Counted from the first letter of the stretch, positions 1-7,168 are shown. The stretch: 13,032 nt of DNA from JAXFQS01 sp051892815 (GCA_051892815.1 JBJFGP010000150.1:1-13032); one strand, 5' to 3'. Notes: generated by a model not told the origin, from the letters alone. Numbers and translations: made by a program.

Positions 1-1091
1 CCGAGAAATGGGTTGGCTTCGGCGTAAGTGGTTTTCTCGTTGCCAGGGACTTTGTCGCCGCCGATGTCAAGGACGCGTAGGACGGCAAGGCTGCCGGCGG
101 TGGCTTGGACTAGTTGAGTGTAGGCGGTATATTGCTCCTCTTCGGTTGGCTCACGGCCGTAGGAGAGCCAAAGATATTCGGTCCGGTAAAGTCCCACCCC
201 ATCGGCACCGCAGGTGCGAATGTTATCGAAGCCGATGCTCTGGTCTGTGTTGACCATCAGTCGGATGTCAACGCCGTCGGGGGTGCGCGAGGGTTTGTCG
301 CGAAGAGCCAGAAGTCTGGCGCGTGCGGCAACTTGTTCGGTGGTGGCATCCTTGGCTCGCTGACAGTCGGCTTCGGTGGGGTCGATGATGGCCAGGGCGC
401 GGTAGGCGTCGAGCAGAATGGTTTGCCCGGTGGTGAGGGGCGGGAGGTTGCGGGCGCCGACGATAACGGGTATGCCAAGGGCTCGGGCGACGATTGCGGT
501 GTGGCTGGTGCCGTTGCCCCTTCGGGTGAGGATGCCGAGCAGGTGCTGGCGGGGGAGGGACATGATGGCGGAGGGGGCGGGTTCGTCGGCGATGACGATG
601 GAGGGGGTAGTGAGCTGGAGTTGGTCGAGTTCGGCGGTGCGCCCGGTGAGGTTGAACATGAGGCGCCGGCGGATGTCTTGGAAGTCGAGGGAGCGTTCTT
701 TGATGTAGGCGTCGCCCATGCGGGTGAGCATGCCGATGAATTCGTCGAGAACGGCGTAGACGGCGTATTCGGCGTTGCAGAGTTTGGAGGTAATGCGGGC
801 GACGACGGAGTCGTAGAAGAATTTGTCGTCGATGACCATCCGGTGGGCTTCGAAGATGTCTTCTTCGCCGTTGGAGGCTACGATGCCGGATTGGACGGCA
901 AGGCGTTTGAGTTGGTTCCGGGTAGTCTCTAGGGCGACCTCGAAGCGGGCAATCTGTTCGGGTATTTTGGCGGCGTCGACGACGATTCGCACGGGCTCTT
1001 CGACGAGGCATTCGTGCCAAGCGTAGACTGGGCCTGCTACCAACCCTTCGGCTACGATGGTGCCTAGGAGTTTGACCGTTTCGTTAGCCAT
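1..1091 (-). CDS. ptsI: PTS enzyme I (phosphoenolpyruvate-protein phosphotransferase), C-terminus cut off by window edge
   Basis: Enzyme I takes phosphate from phosphoenolpyruvate onto a histidine and passes it to HPr in the cytoplasm. The 363 residues visible from the ATG at 1091 cover the N-terminal phosphohistidine and HPr-binding half. The active-site motif GNGTSHTAIVARALGIP is present, with the catalytic His at residue 197 (codon 501-503). The start of the PEP-binding barrel follows: GVGLYRTEYL, PTEEEQ and VLDIGGDK near the C-terminal end of the visible part. The last codons read NPFLG, another family motif, so the reading frame is intact up to the edge; about 200 residues should lie beyond it. 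The gene starts 23 bases after ptsH stops and is the last visible member of the hprK-ptsH-ptsI unit. No sugar-specific PTS component is visible nearby, so a regulatory phosphorelay is possible. Confidence 0.96.
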   Translation of the reverse strand, partial: MANETVKLLGTIVAEGLVAGPVYAWHECLVEEPVRIVVDAAKIPEQIARFEVALETTRNQLKRLAVQSGIVASNGEEDIFEAHRMVIDDKFFYDSVVARITSKLCNAEYAVYAVLDEFIGMLTRMGDAYIKERSLDFQDIRRRLMFNLTGRTAELDQLQLTTPSIVIADEPAPSAIMSLPRQHLLGILTRRGNGTSHTAIVARALGIPVIVGARNLPPLTTGQTILLDAYRALAIIDPTEADCQRAKDATTEQVAARARLLALRDKPSRTPDGVDIRLMVNTDQSIGFDNIRTCGADGVGLYRTEYLWLSYGREPTEEEQYTAYTQLVQATAGSLAVLRVLDIGGDKVPGNEKTTYAEANPFL

Positions 1092-1114
1092 AATGTCCCG
1101 CGTTGGTGGGTACC

Positions 1115-1396
1115 TTACTGTTCGTCCGGAATGTCGAACTTGCGCTTGACCAGACCTTCGAGGGCGTCGAGGGCTTCAGTGGCCTCTTCGCCGGAGGCGG
1201 TCACTTTCAGGACGCTGCCGCAGAGGGCTTCGAGGGTCATCAGGGCCATGATGCTCTTGCCGGAGACGACGGTTCCGTCCTTCTCGACCTGCACATCGGC
1301 GTTGAATCTCGATGCGATTTTGGCGAAGAGGCCCGCGGGGCGCACATGCATGCCGTATTTGTTCAACAGCGTCATCTCTCTGGATTCAACCTTCAT
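1115..1396 (-). CDS. ptsH: HPr phosphocarrier protein
   Basis: HPr is the small cytoplasmic phosphocarrier between enzyme I and its targets. The 93-residue product is of normal length. The enzyme I site is YGMHVRPAG with His17 followed by Arg19, and the regulatory site is SGKSIMALMTL with Ser48, which aligns with Ser46 of Bacillus HPr. Having both sites means it can be phosphorylated by enzyme I on the histidine and by HPr kinase on the serine, matching hprK immediately upstream. Its ATG lies inside the end of hprK (11-base overlap), so the two are very likely translationally coupled. This is a true HPr rather than the nitrogen-branch NPr, judging by the KSIM serine motif. Confidence 0.96.
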   Translation of the reverse strand: MKVESREMTLLNKYGMHVRPAGLFAKIASRFNADVQVEKDGTVVSGKSIMALMTLEALCGSVLKVTASGEEATEALDALEGLVKRKFDIPDEQ

Positions 1397-2396
1397 TTTT
1401 TCTCTCTTCCGATGTGCCGGCCGGGATTCCGGCGAGCGTCATGTGATAGTTCATAATCTGCCGATCGAGTTCCACGGAGGCAAAATACCCATTCTGCCGC
1501 AACTTGAAGTCCTGAGCGGCGGTCTCGACCAGGGTCACCAAGTCGCGCCCCGCCGAGACAGGAATGATAATCTGCGGGACCTGCCGGCCGAGGAGTTCGC
1601 GGTGCAAATCCGCCATGCCGGTGCGGTCGAGGTCGCGCACCTCTTCGGCCTTTCGGAGGGTGACGACGAAGTTCAGCTCTTTCTGCCCGCGCACGGCCGA
1701 GATGCCGAAGACCTGCGGCACATTGATGATGCCAATCCCCCGAATCTCCATGAAGAACCGGGTGGACGGCAAGGACGAGGCGACGATGCGCCCCGAGGCA
1801 TCCAAGCGCAACTGAGTCAGGTCATCCGCCACCAGCGCGTGCCCACGCTTGATGAGCCCAAGTCCCGTTTCACTCTTGCCGAGCCCGGCCTCCCCCTCAA
1901 TCAATACGCCCACGCCGGCGACCTCCACCATCGTGCCGTGCAGGCGAATCTGCGGGGCAATGTACTCCTGAATGATGAAAGAGCCATCGTGGGTCAACTG
2001 ACGCGCCCCCCACTCGGTCGAAAAGACAGGAACCTGGTACTCGTTCGCCAGTTCCAGCATCTCCGCGAAAGGCGGCTTGCTCCGGCAAAAGATGATGCAA
2101 GGCACATCGGCCTCAAGGAAACGGCGCAACTTGTCGCGCCGTTCCTCGCGCGACAGAGACGCCAAATAGGCGTACTCCGTCATGCCAATGACCTGGATAC
2201 GGCTGTTGGCGAAATACTCGAAAAACCCCGTCAATGCCAACCCCGGACGGTGGAGCATCGGCTCGGCGATGAGGCGGTCGAGCCCCTTCGTGCCGGCTAC
2301 AGGCACCACATCAATACGGCTGCGAATGAGCTCCAGCAGACGGCGCACGCTGATGGAGGGCAGACGCGAATGGTAGGATTGGTCAGGGGTTTCCAT
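1386..2396 (-). CDS. hprK: HPr kinase/phosphorylase
   Basis: This bifunctional enzyme phosphorylates HPr on its regulatory serine with ATP or pyrophosphate, and removes that phosphate by phosphorolysis. The product has 336 residues, close to the usual 310-330. Residues 1-150 match the N-terminal domain layout. The kinase domain begins at LHGTMVEVAGVGVLIEG (His153 matches the conserved histidine), followed by the Walker A loop GEAGLGKSE (168-176), the VADD pair (189-192) and the family signature EIRGIGIINV (217-226) running into PQVFG. The start is the ATG at 2396; no clear Shine-Dalgarno precedes it, and the upstream gap holds a hairpin. Synonymous base use differs from its neighbours: the coding strand is G-rich whereas ptsH and ptsI are C-rich. 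Confidence 0.96.
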   Translation of the reverse strand: METPDQSYHSRLPSISVRRLLELIRSRIDVVPVAGTKGLDRLIAEPMLHRPGLALTGFFEYFANSRIQVIGMTEYAYLASLSREERRDKLRRFLEADVPCIIFCRSKPPFAEMLELANEYQVPVFSTEWGARQLTHDGSFIIQEYIAPQIRLHGTMVEVAGVGVLIEGEAGLGKSETGLGLIKRGHALVADDLTQLRLDASGRIVASSLPSTRFFMEIRGIGIINVPQVFGISAVRGQKELNFVVTLRKAEEVRDLDRTGMADLHRELLGRQVPQIIIPVSAGRDLVTLVETAAQDFKLRQNGYFASVELDRQIMNYHMTLAGIPAGTSEERKNEG

Positions 2397-2413
2397 AGGG
2401 GAAGGCAGTTGAA

Positions 2414-2439
2414 GGCAAGGCGGCCGAGACCGCCCTGCC
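2414..2439 (-). promoter_or_regulatory. intergenic hairpin between hpf and hprK
   Basis: In the minus-strand transcript GGCAGGGCGG and CCGCCTTGCC form a 10-base-pair stem with one G-U pair and a six-base loop TCTCGG. The last paired base lies 17 bases before the hprK start codon. No run of U follows, so a simple intrinsic terminator is unlikely. An mRNA processing or stabilising element, or control of hprK translation, is more plausible. The structure is seen directly; its role is inferred. Confidence 0.5.
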
Positions 2440-2455
2440 CGCCGATTGGGGAGAT

Positions 2456-2776
2456 TTAGGCGACCTTTTCGCCGTTCCGGATTAGCTTGCTGTTGGCCTT
2501 CTTGAGGTTGGCACGGAGCTGCTTCTCAACACGCGCAGCGGCCGTGTCAATGGCACTGCGGAGGTTCTCGGCGTGTTGAGAAACCCCGACAAGCCGTTCG
2601 CTACGGCGCTGGACGACGACTTCAGCCTGGAAGAGATGGCGCTGCTTGTCAAGGATGACATGGACATTCTCCGCGCGGGGGAACTGCTCGAGTATCTTGG
2701 AGGCTCGGACTTTGGCATAGGCCTGCCCGGCTGCGGTGATTTTGTCGTTGCGAGTGGTGACCTCGACTGTGGCCAT
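2456..2776 (-). CDS. hpf: Ribosome hibernation promoting factor, short form
   Basis: HPF/YfiA proteins bind the decoding centre of the 30S subunit and help park ribosomes in an inactive state when growth slows. The 106-residue product matches the short single-domain form: an opening strand (VEVTTRNDKITA), helix (YAKVRASKILEQF), the VHVILD and FQAEVVV strands, and a final amphipathic helix (LRSAIDTAAARVEKQL) followed by a basic tail. The C-terminal dimerisation domain of long HPF is absent. A good Shine-Dalgarno (AAAGGA, 2785-2790) precedes the ATG at 2776. It sits 47 bases downstream of lptB, the same relative position hpf has in proteobacterial lptB-rpoN-hpf clusters, but without rpoN in between. 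The raiA/yfiA name would fit equally well. Confidence 0.9.
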   Translation of the reverse strand: MATVEVTTRNDKITAAGQAYAKVRASKILEQFPRAENVHVILDKQRHLFQAEVVVQRRSERLVGVSQHAENLRSAIDTAAARVEKQLRANLKKANSKLIRNGEKVA

Positions 2777-2823
2777 AATGTGGGTCCTTTCGGTGGTTGT
2801 GTCAGGGGATGTGCCAGCGGCGC

Positions 2824-3633
2824 TTACATTCGGAAAGTACTCCCGAGGTAGGCATGGCGAACCTGTTCGTTTGCGACGAGTTCTTCGCTGGTTCCGGTAA
2901 AGAGAATTTTGCCTTCGTAGACGAGATAGGCCCGGTCGACTACGGATAAGGTCTCCCGGACGTTGTGGTCGGTGATGATGATTCCGAGCCCGCGCTGGCT
3001 CAGACCGCGGATGATGGTCTGGATGTCGTTGACGGCAAGGGGATCGACGCCGCTAAAGGGTTCGTCGAGCATCAGGATTGACGGCTCCCGCACGAGTGCC
3101 CGGGCGATTTCGAGTTTGCGCCGTTCGCCTCCGGAGAGGGTGTAGGCTTTTTGGCGGGCGACTTTGGTGAGGCTAAGAGATTCGAGGAGTTCTTCGCAGC
3201 GGGCGCGGCGCTGGGAGCGTGTGAGGGGGAGTGTTTCGAGGATTGCCAGGACATTGTCTTCTACGCTGAGTTTGCGGAAGATGGAGGCTTCTTGGGCGAG
3301 GTATCCCAAGCCCAGTCGGGCGCGCTTGTAGACGGGCATTCGGGTGATGTCCTGGCCTTTGAAGGTGACGGTTCCGCTATTTGGTCGGATGAGGCCGACA
3401 AGCATATAGAAGGAGGTGGTCTTGCCTGCGCCGTTGGGGCCGAGCACGCCGACGATCTCTCCGGCGTCGACTTTGATGGTGACGCCGTTGACGACCGTCC
3501 TCTGGCCGTAGATCTTGACGAGGTCGCGGGCTTCGAGTTCGTAGGTGCGGGTGGCATCGCCGGGCTGGACCGGGGCGATTGCTTGGGCGAGTTGGGCTGC
3601 GGGGATGCCGTATTGGCGGGGGGATTCGGGCAT
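2824..3633 (-). CDS. lptB: LPS export ABC transporter ATPase LptB
   Basis: LptB hydrolyses ATP on the inner face of the cytoplasmic membrane to drive LPS out of the membrane through LptFG and up the LptC-LptA bridge. The 269-residue product carries Walker A GPNGAGKTT (65-73), Q-loop Gln114, signature LSGGE (166-170), Walker B ILMLDEP (186-192) and switch His223 in the motif TDHNVRETL that is typical of LptB. The C-terminus YLGSTFRM also matches. It is about 28 residues longer than usual at the N-terminus; no in-frame ATG is available near the domain start, so the extension appears genuine. The start codon directly abuts the lptA stop. LptF and LptG are not in the window. Confidence 0.95.
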   Translation of the reverse strand: MPESPRQYGIPAAQLAQAIAPVQPGDATRTYELEARDLVKIYGQRTVVNGVTIKVDAGEIVGVLGPNGAGKTTSFYMLVGLIRPNSGTVTFKGQDITRMPVYKRARLGLGYLAQEASIFRKLSVEDNVLAILETLPLTRSQRRARCEELLESLSLTKVARQKAYTLSGGERRKLEIARALVREPSILMLDEPFSGVDPLAVNDIQTIIRGLSQRGLGIIITDHNVRETLSVVDRAYLVYEGKILFTGTSEELVANEQVRHAYLGSTFRM

Positions 3634-4272
3634 TTAGAGGAGTCCTCCGGGGAGGCCTTTTTTGCCGCCGTTTTTAATGGTGCTGCCGGGGAGGGTGAGG
3701 CTGGCGGCGGGGTAGACTTCTACGCGTTCTTCGTTGAGCCAGATGGTAATGCGTTCGCCGGTGATTTTGCCTTCTTCGCCTTTCCCGGTGCGTTCGAGTT
3801 CGGCGTGTCCGAGCATGACGATTTGGCCGTTTTCGCGGGTGTAGACGGCTTTGTCGCAGCGGGCGAATCGGTTGTCGTTGGAGATACTGACTTGTCCGAT
3901 GATGACGAGTTGTTTGAGGTCGTTGGTGCCGGAGAAGAAGGCGAGCATGCGGTTGGCGGTGAGTTGGAATTGGGGGTCGCTGACGATGACATTGTCGTCG
4001 AAGAGTGCGACGGATTCTTGGTAGTCGTACTCCATTCGCTTGGCGGTGATGCGGGTGGCGGCGTTGGTTTCGGCGGCGGGGAGGGCTTGGTCGGTTTGGG
4101 GCTTGGGGGTGGCGAGAAGGGCTTTGGCGGTTGCGATGCCGTCGTCGTCGGGGGGGGCTACGGCGGGGATTTCGGGGAGTGGTTCGAGTGGGGCGGCTGG
4201 TGGCTCGGCGCGAAGGAGGGCGGGGAGCAGGACGAGGGGGAGGATGATGAGGAGTTTGGGTTGGGGTTTCAT
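3634..4272 (-). CDS. lptA: LptA/OstA-family periplasmic LPS transport protein
   Basis: LptA proteins form the beta-jellyroll filament that carries LPS across the periplasm. The 212-residue product starts with a signal peptide (residues 1-22: basic KPQPK, hydrophobic LLIILPLVLLPALL, cleavage expected after ALLRA). A proline- and alanine-rich spacer to about residue 70 follows, then an OstA-like domain starting at ITAKRMEYDY with the repeating strand pattern (VALFDDNVIVSDP, LTANRMLAFF, ARCDKAVYT, GQIVMLGHAEL, ITGERITIWL). Its ATG shares one base with the stop of the lptC-like gene (TGATG), and its stop is directly followed by the lptB start, so the three are almost certainly translated together. 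The spacer is longer than in the E. coli protein. Confidence 0.88.
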   Translation of the reverse strand: MKPQPKLLIILPLVLLPALLRAEPPAAPLEPLPEIPAVAPPDDDGIATAKALLATPKPQTDQALPAAETNAATRITAKRMEYDYQESVALFDDNVIVSDPQFQLTANRMLAFFSGTNDLKQLVIIGQVSISNDNRFARCDKAVYTRENGQIVMLGHAELERTGKGEEGKITGERITIWLNEERVEVYPAASLTLPGSTIKNGGKKGLPGGLL

Positions 4273-4826
4273 CAGCGGAGATCCAAATCGAGTTTGAGTC
4301 GGGGGGAGGTGATTTCGGCGCCGGAGAGGACGCGCACGAAGCGGTCGATAAGGCTGAAGATGGCTACGGATCCGCGGATGCGGTCACCGTCTCGGTCGAT
4401 CAGTACGTGGCCGCGGGCGAGGCCGTTTTTGGTGTCGCGGTCGAAGACGATTTCGTCTGCGAGGATGAGTCCGTCGGGTTGCCCGTCGGGGGTGGTGAGG
4501 GTGATTTTGACCTGTTGACCGTAGATTCGCCCGTCCGTCCGGTAGGCGCCGCGTTTGGCCAGTAGCAGGGCCATGTCGCGGACCCCTTCGGTCACTTCGA
4601 TGGCGGTGCGGACGCCTTCGACGGGTGAGGCGTGGGCAAAGCCGTTGGTCTGGATGTCCTGCACGAGCGGAACCCAGTGCTTCCCGGGGTGGGCGGCGAC
4701 GCGTGCGTTGAACCAGCCGTCCCAGTCGTGCTCGGGCAGGGTCGACACAGCCGCCTCCACGAGCAAAAGGTTGCAACCGATTGCCGCAAAGGTTGGCAGG
4801 ATGTGGCTCAGCAGGTGCGTACGCAT
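4272..4826 (-). CDS. LptC-like / OstA-like envelope protein
   Basis: This 184-residue product holds the place of lptC, between kdsA and lptA. The N-terminus has a weak hydrophobic stretch (residues 5-28) that could be a signal or membrane anchor; it contains AAIGC around Cys18, a poor lipobox match. The C-terminal half (about 95-184) shows the strand pattern of the OstA/LptC jellyroll: GRIYGQQVKITL, GLILADEIVFDR, GLARGHVLIDRDGDRIRG and VRVLSGAEITSP. LptC joins the LptB2FG transporter to LptA, and position plus fold suggest the same job here. The sequence is too divergent for a firm name, so no symbol is given. It starts 12 bases after kdsA stops, with no clear ribosome binding site, and ends with a TGATG overlap into lptA. 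Confidence 0.6.
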   Translation of the reverse strand: MRTHLLSHILPTFAAIGCNLLLVEAAVSTLPEHDWDGWFNARVAAHPGKHWVPLVQDIQTNGFAHASPVEGVRTAIEVTEGVRDMALLLAKRGAYRTDGRIYGQQVKITLTTPDGQPDGLILADEIVFDRDTKNGLARGHVLIDRDGDRIRGSVAIFSLIDRFVRVLSGAEITSPRLKLDLDLR

Positions 4827-4838
4827 GGGTCGCGGAGA

Positions 4839-5651
4839 TTACCGCACAAGGGTCTTGATGGTAAGCAGGACTTTCCAGAGCGCACGCAAATCCTTGAAGG
4901 CGATGGCGTTGGCTTTGTCCGAGAGCGCCTCGGCCGGATTCAGGTGCGTCTCCATAAAGATGCCGTCGACGCCTGTCGCCACCGCGGCACGCGCCAGGGC
5001 CGGCGCCCATCGACCGTCTCCGCCGCTGGAATTGCCCAGACCGCCGGGACGCTGTACGCTGTGGGTCGCGTCGAAAATGACCGGGTAGCCGAGTTCCCTC
5101 ATGACCAGCAGGCTCCGCATGTCCGCCACCAGATTGCGGTACCCGAAACTCGCGCCGCGCTCAGTCAAGAGAATCTTCCTGTTCCCGGTCGACTCGACCT
5201 TCGCGACAATGTTCGCCATATCCTCGGGGGCGAGAAACTGCCCCTTCTTGATGTTCACCACCTTCCCCGTCTCGCCCGCCGCGACCACCAAATCAGTCTG
5301 ACGGCAGAGGAACGCCGGTATCTGCAGAATATCCGCCACCTCGGCCACAATCTCCGCGTGCATCGGCTCATGGATGTCGGTCAGAATCGGCACCTGATAG
5401 CGCTGCTTGACCTCTTGGAGAATGTCCAGACCTTCCAGCAGACCAGGGCCGCGGAACGAATCCACCGAAGTCCGGTTCGCCTTGTCGTAGGAGGCTTTGA
5501 AGACGAACGGCACCCCCAATTTCGCCGCCAAATCGACCAGTTTCCCGGCCAAATCGAGGGTCGATTCGCGCGACTCAATCACGCACGGACCTGCAATGAT
5601 CGGCAGCTTGGGCGAACCAAAGACAACATTCCGGACCTTGACCGTTTTCAT
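4839..5651 (-). CDS. kdsA: 3-deoxy-D-manno-octulosonate 8-phosphate synthase, metal-dependent type
   Basis: KdsA condenses arabinose 5-phosphate with phosphoenolpyruvate to give KDO 8-phosphate, the first committed step to the LPS core sugar KDO. From the ATG at 5651 the product has 270 residues, the usual size. Family motifs include IAGPCVIES near the N-terminus, FKASYDKANRTS, TDIHEP, and FDATHSVQRPGG. Cys23 occupies the position that is Asn in the E. coli metal-free enzyme and Cys in the metallo-enzymes such as that of Aquifex. The other expected ligands, His197, Glu234 and Asp245, are present, so a divalent metal requirement is predicted. A TTG at 5657, two codons upstream, is an alternative start. 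It follows kdsB with only six bases between. The coding strand is G-rich, unlike the lpt genes. Confidence 0.95.
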   Translation of the reverse strand: MKTVKVRNVVFGSPKLPIIAGPCVIESRESTLDLAGKLVDLAAKLGVPFVFKASYDKANRTSVDSFRGPGLLEGLDILQEVKQRYQVPILTDIHEPMHAEIVAEVADILQIPAFLCRQTDLVVAAGETGKVVNIKKGQFLAPEDMANIVAKVESTGNRKILLTERGASFGYRNLVADMRSLLVMRELGYPVIFDATHSVQRPGGLGNSSGGDGRWAPALARAAVATGVDGIFMETHLNPAEALSDKANAIAFKDLRALWKVLLTIKTLVR

Positions 5652-5657
5652 CGGCAA

Positions 5658-6395
5658 TCAAACCTTTCCTTCAAGCAGAATCCGCTCCACAATCGCCACA
5701 TCCTCCGGCGTATCAATCCCCACCCCTTGATGCTCCGTCTTGATGACCGCGATACGCGCCCCCAGCCACAATGCGCGCAACTGTTCGAGCGACTCGCATT
5801 GCTCCAAAGCACAGGGCGGTTCGGCAACCAACCGCTTCAGGAAGTTCCCGCGATAGGCATAGATTCCCAGGTGCCGCCAGTAGAGATTGGAAGCCAAGTC
5901 CGGCTCCCCGTCCCGCCTGCAGGGGATGGGCAGCCGCGAGAAGTAGAGGGCCCGATCGGAGGCATCGAGCACGACCTTGACGACGGTACGCGCCTGGAGG
6001 TCTCTCGGGTTGCGGATGGGGGTGACGACGGTCGCCATTTCGCAGGTGTCCTGCTTCATCCGGCGGGCGAGGGCATTGATGGTTTCGGGGTCCATCAAGG
6101 GTTCGTCGCCCTGGATATTGATGACGATATCGTCGTCGTTTGGTTGCGCCGCGCGGGCCACGCGGTCGGTTCCGGAGGGAAGGTCTGATGGGGTCATTTC
6201 GACGCGGGTCTCGGGCGCGACGGCGTCGCGGATGCGGGCATCGTCGGTCGCGACGATGACTTCGTCGAGCTCCGATGCCTGCTTGGCGGCATCGACGACT
6301 CTTAGGACGAGTGGCCTGCCGCAGATGGGCTGGAGGCTTTTGCCCGGGAAGCGTGTGGAGCCCCAGCGAGAGGGGATGACTCCGAGGACTTTCAT
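5658..6395 (-). CDS. kdsB: CMP-KDO synthetase (3-deoxy-manno-octulosonate cytidylyltransferase)
   Basis: KdsB activates KDO with CTP to CMP-KDO, the donor for lipid A glycosylation. The 245-residue product is of standard length. Visible motifs are the nucleotide-binding loop IPSRWGSTRFPGKSL (7-21), SGTDRVA, NIQGDEPL with Asp97, LGIYAYR, the LEQLRAL segment near 203, and GIDTPED with Asp228. The ATG at 6395 was chosen because the family motif begins only seven residues later and a GGAG lies 11 bases upstream; the frame remains open to 6515, but that extension overlaps rubrerythrin and looks unlike the family. It lies 40 bases after rubrerythrin. The enzyme that removes phosphate from KDO 8-phosphate (KdsC) is not in the window. 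The strand composition flips partway through this gene. Confidence 0.95.
   Translation of the reverse strand: MKVLGVIPSRWGSTRFPGKSLQPICGRPLVLRVVDAAKQASELDEVIVATDDARIRDAVAPETRVEMTPSDLPSGTDRVARAAQPNDDDIVINIQGDEPLMDPETINALARRMKQDTCEMATVVTPIRNPRDLQARTVVKVVLDASDRALYFSRLPIPCRRDGEPDLASNLYWRHLGIYAYRGNFLKRLVAEPPCALEQCESLEQLRALWLGARIAVIKTEHQGVGIDTPEDVAIVERILLEGKV
5663..5671 (-). promoter_or_regulatory. ribosome binding site of kdsA, start ambiguous
   Basis: The minus strand reads AAGGAAAGG here, inside the end of kdsB. It lies 11 bases from the ATG at 5651 and 5 bases from the in-frame TTG at 5657. Spacing mildly favours TTG, start-codon preference favours ATG. The choice changes the protein by only two residues. 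Confidence 0.5.
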
Positions 6396-6435
6396 AGGTA
6401 TCTTTTCTCCGGATGTCCGGCCGTGGGCGGGGGCG

Positions 6436-7011
6436 TTAGAAGTTGCGCGCGGCGACTTCGAAGTAGGCTCTGGGGTGGGCGCAGGCGGGGCACTTTTCGG
6501 GTGCGGAGGCGCCAATGTGGATGTATCCGCAGTTGCGGCAGCGCCATTCGATGAGGCCTACGCGGTCGTAGACTTCGCCGCTTTCGAGGTTGGCGAGGAG
6601 TTTCGCGTAGCGCTCTTCGTGGAACTTTTCGGCGACTGCGACGGCGGTGTAGAGGGCGGCGATTTCGTCGAAGCCCTCTGCCTTGGCGGTGGCGGCGAAA
6701 GCGGGGTAGGCTTCGGCCCACTCTTCTTTCTCGCCGGCGGCCGCGGCGGCGAGGTTGGCCTTGGTGTCGCCGATGACGCCGGCGGGGTAGGTGGCGGTGA
6801 TGGTCACGGGCCCGCCCTCAAGGAATTTGAACATGCGCTTGGCGTGTTCCTTTTCCTGGTCGGCGGTCTCTGCGAAGACGGCGGCGATCTGCTCGTAGCC
6901 TTCCTTCTTGGCGACGGATGCGAAATAGGTGTAGCGGTTGCGGGCCTGGGACTCTCCGGCGAAGGAGGTCAGCAGGTTCTTCTCGGTCTGGGTGCCTTTG
7001 ACGCTTTTCAT
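6436..7011 (-). CDS. rbr: Rubrerythrin
   Basis: Rubrerythrin is a cytoplasmic peroxidase of anaerobes and microaerobes that reduces hydrogen peroxide at a diiron site, fed by a rubredoxin-like iron centre. The 191-residue product shows the four-helix diiron domain with Glu20, E53xxH56, E94xxE97 and E128xxH131, followed by a C-terminal rubredoxin-type knuckle with Cys158, Cys161, Cys174 and Cys177. Length and layout match classical rubrerythrin. An AGGAG lies 10 bases before the ATG at 7011. It is the first gene of the minus-strand run and only 40 bases precede kdsB, so read-through into the KDO and LPS genes is likely. That coupling is unexpected for an oxidative stress gene. Confidence 0.96.
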   Translation of the reverse strand: MKSVKGTQTEKNLLTSFAGESQARNRYTYFASVAKKEGYEQIAAVFAETADQEKEHAKRMFKFLEGGPVTITATYPAGVIGDTKANLAAAAAGEKEEWAEAYPAFAATAKAEGFDEIAALYTAVAVAEKFHEERYAKLLANLESGEVYDRVGLIEWRCRNCGYIHIGASAPEKCPACAHPRAYFEVAARNF

Positions 7012-7053
7012 TATCGGAATTCTCCTCTGAGAGCAAATAGTGAATCTGCCTCT

Positions 7054-7082
7054 ATTTTCGCATAGTCCGCCCCCGAAATCAA
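7054..7082 (-). promoter_or_regulatory. weak candidate promoter for the rubrerythrin-kds-lpt run
   Basis: On the minus strand TTGATT (7082-7077) and GAAAAT (7059-7054) are separated by 17 bases, each matching four of six sigma-70 consensus bases. Transcription would begin about 35 bases before the rubrerythrin ATG. This is the best pair I can find, but it is weak and could be chance. Confidence 0.25.
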
Positions 7083-7126
7083 GCCGGAAAAGGCTGCGCC
7101 CGCGCCAAAACGATGCCGTCGCGTCC

Positions 7127-7140
7127 TAGGCACCTCCCGC
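7127..7140 (+). repeat. direct repeat copy 1, TAGGCACCTCCCGC
   Basis: A 14-base sequence that recurs exactly at 7196-7209, 69 bases further on. Its first nine bases are the reverse complement of 7170-7178, so it can also pair with that segment. Confidence 0.8.
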
Positions 7141-7168
7141 TCCGAAAGGTTCCCGAGACCGCCTCCGG

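Noticed and set aside
2414..2439. Hairpin as an intrinsic terminator after hpf
   Set aside because: No U run follows on the minus strand and the downstream genes have no visible promoter of their own.
3151..4518. 455-residue plus-strand open frame opposite lptA and lptB, very rich in Gly, Asp and Glu
   Set aside because: Composition is what the complement of a C-rich coding strand gives; the minus-strand genes carry all motifs.
4632..6188. 518-residue plus-strand open frame opposite kdsA and its neighbours
   Set aside because: It is antisense to well-recognised kdsA, kdsB and lptC-like coding sequence, has no family motifs, and long antisense frames are expected in GC-rich DNA.
6396..6515. 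40-residue N-terminal extension of kdsB
   Set aside because: It overlaps rubrerythrin, is proline-rich and unlike KdsB; the ATG at 6395 has a GGAG and starts right at the conserved motif.
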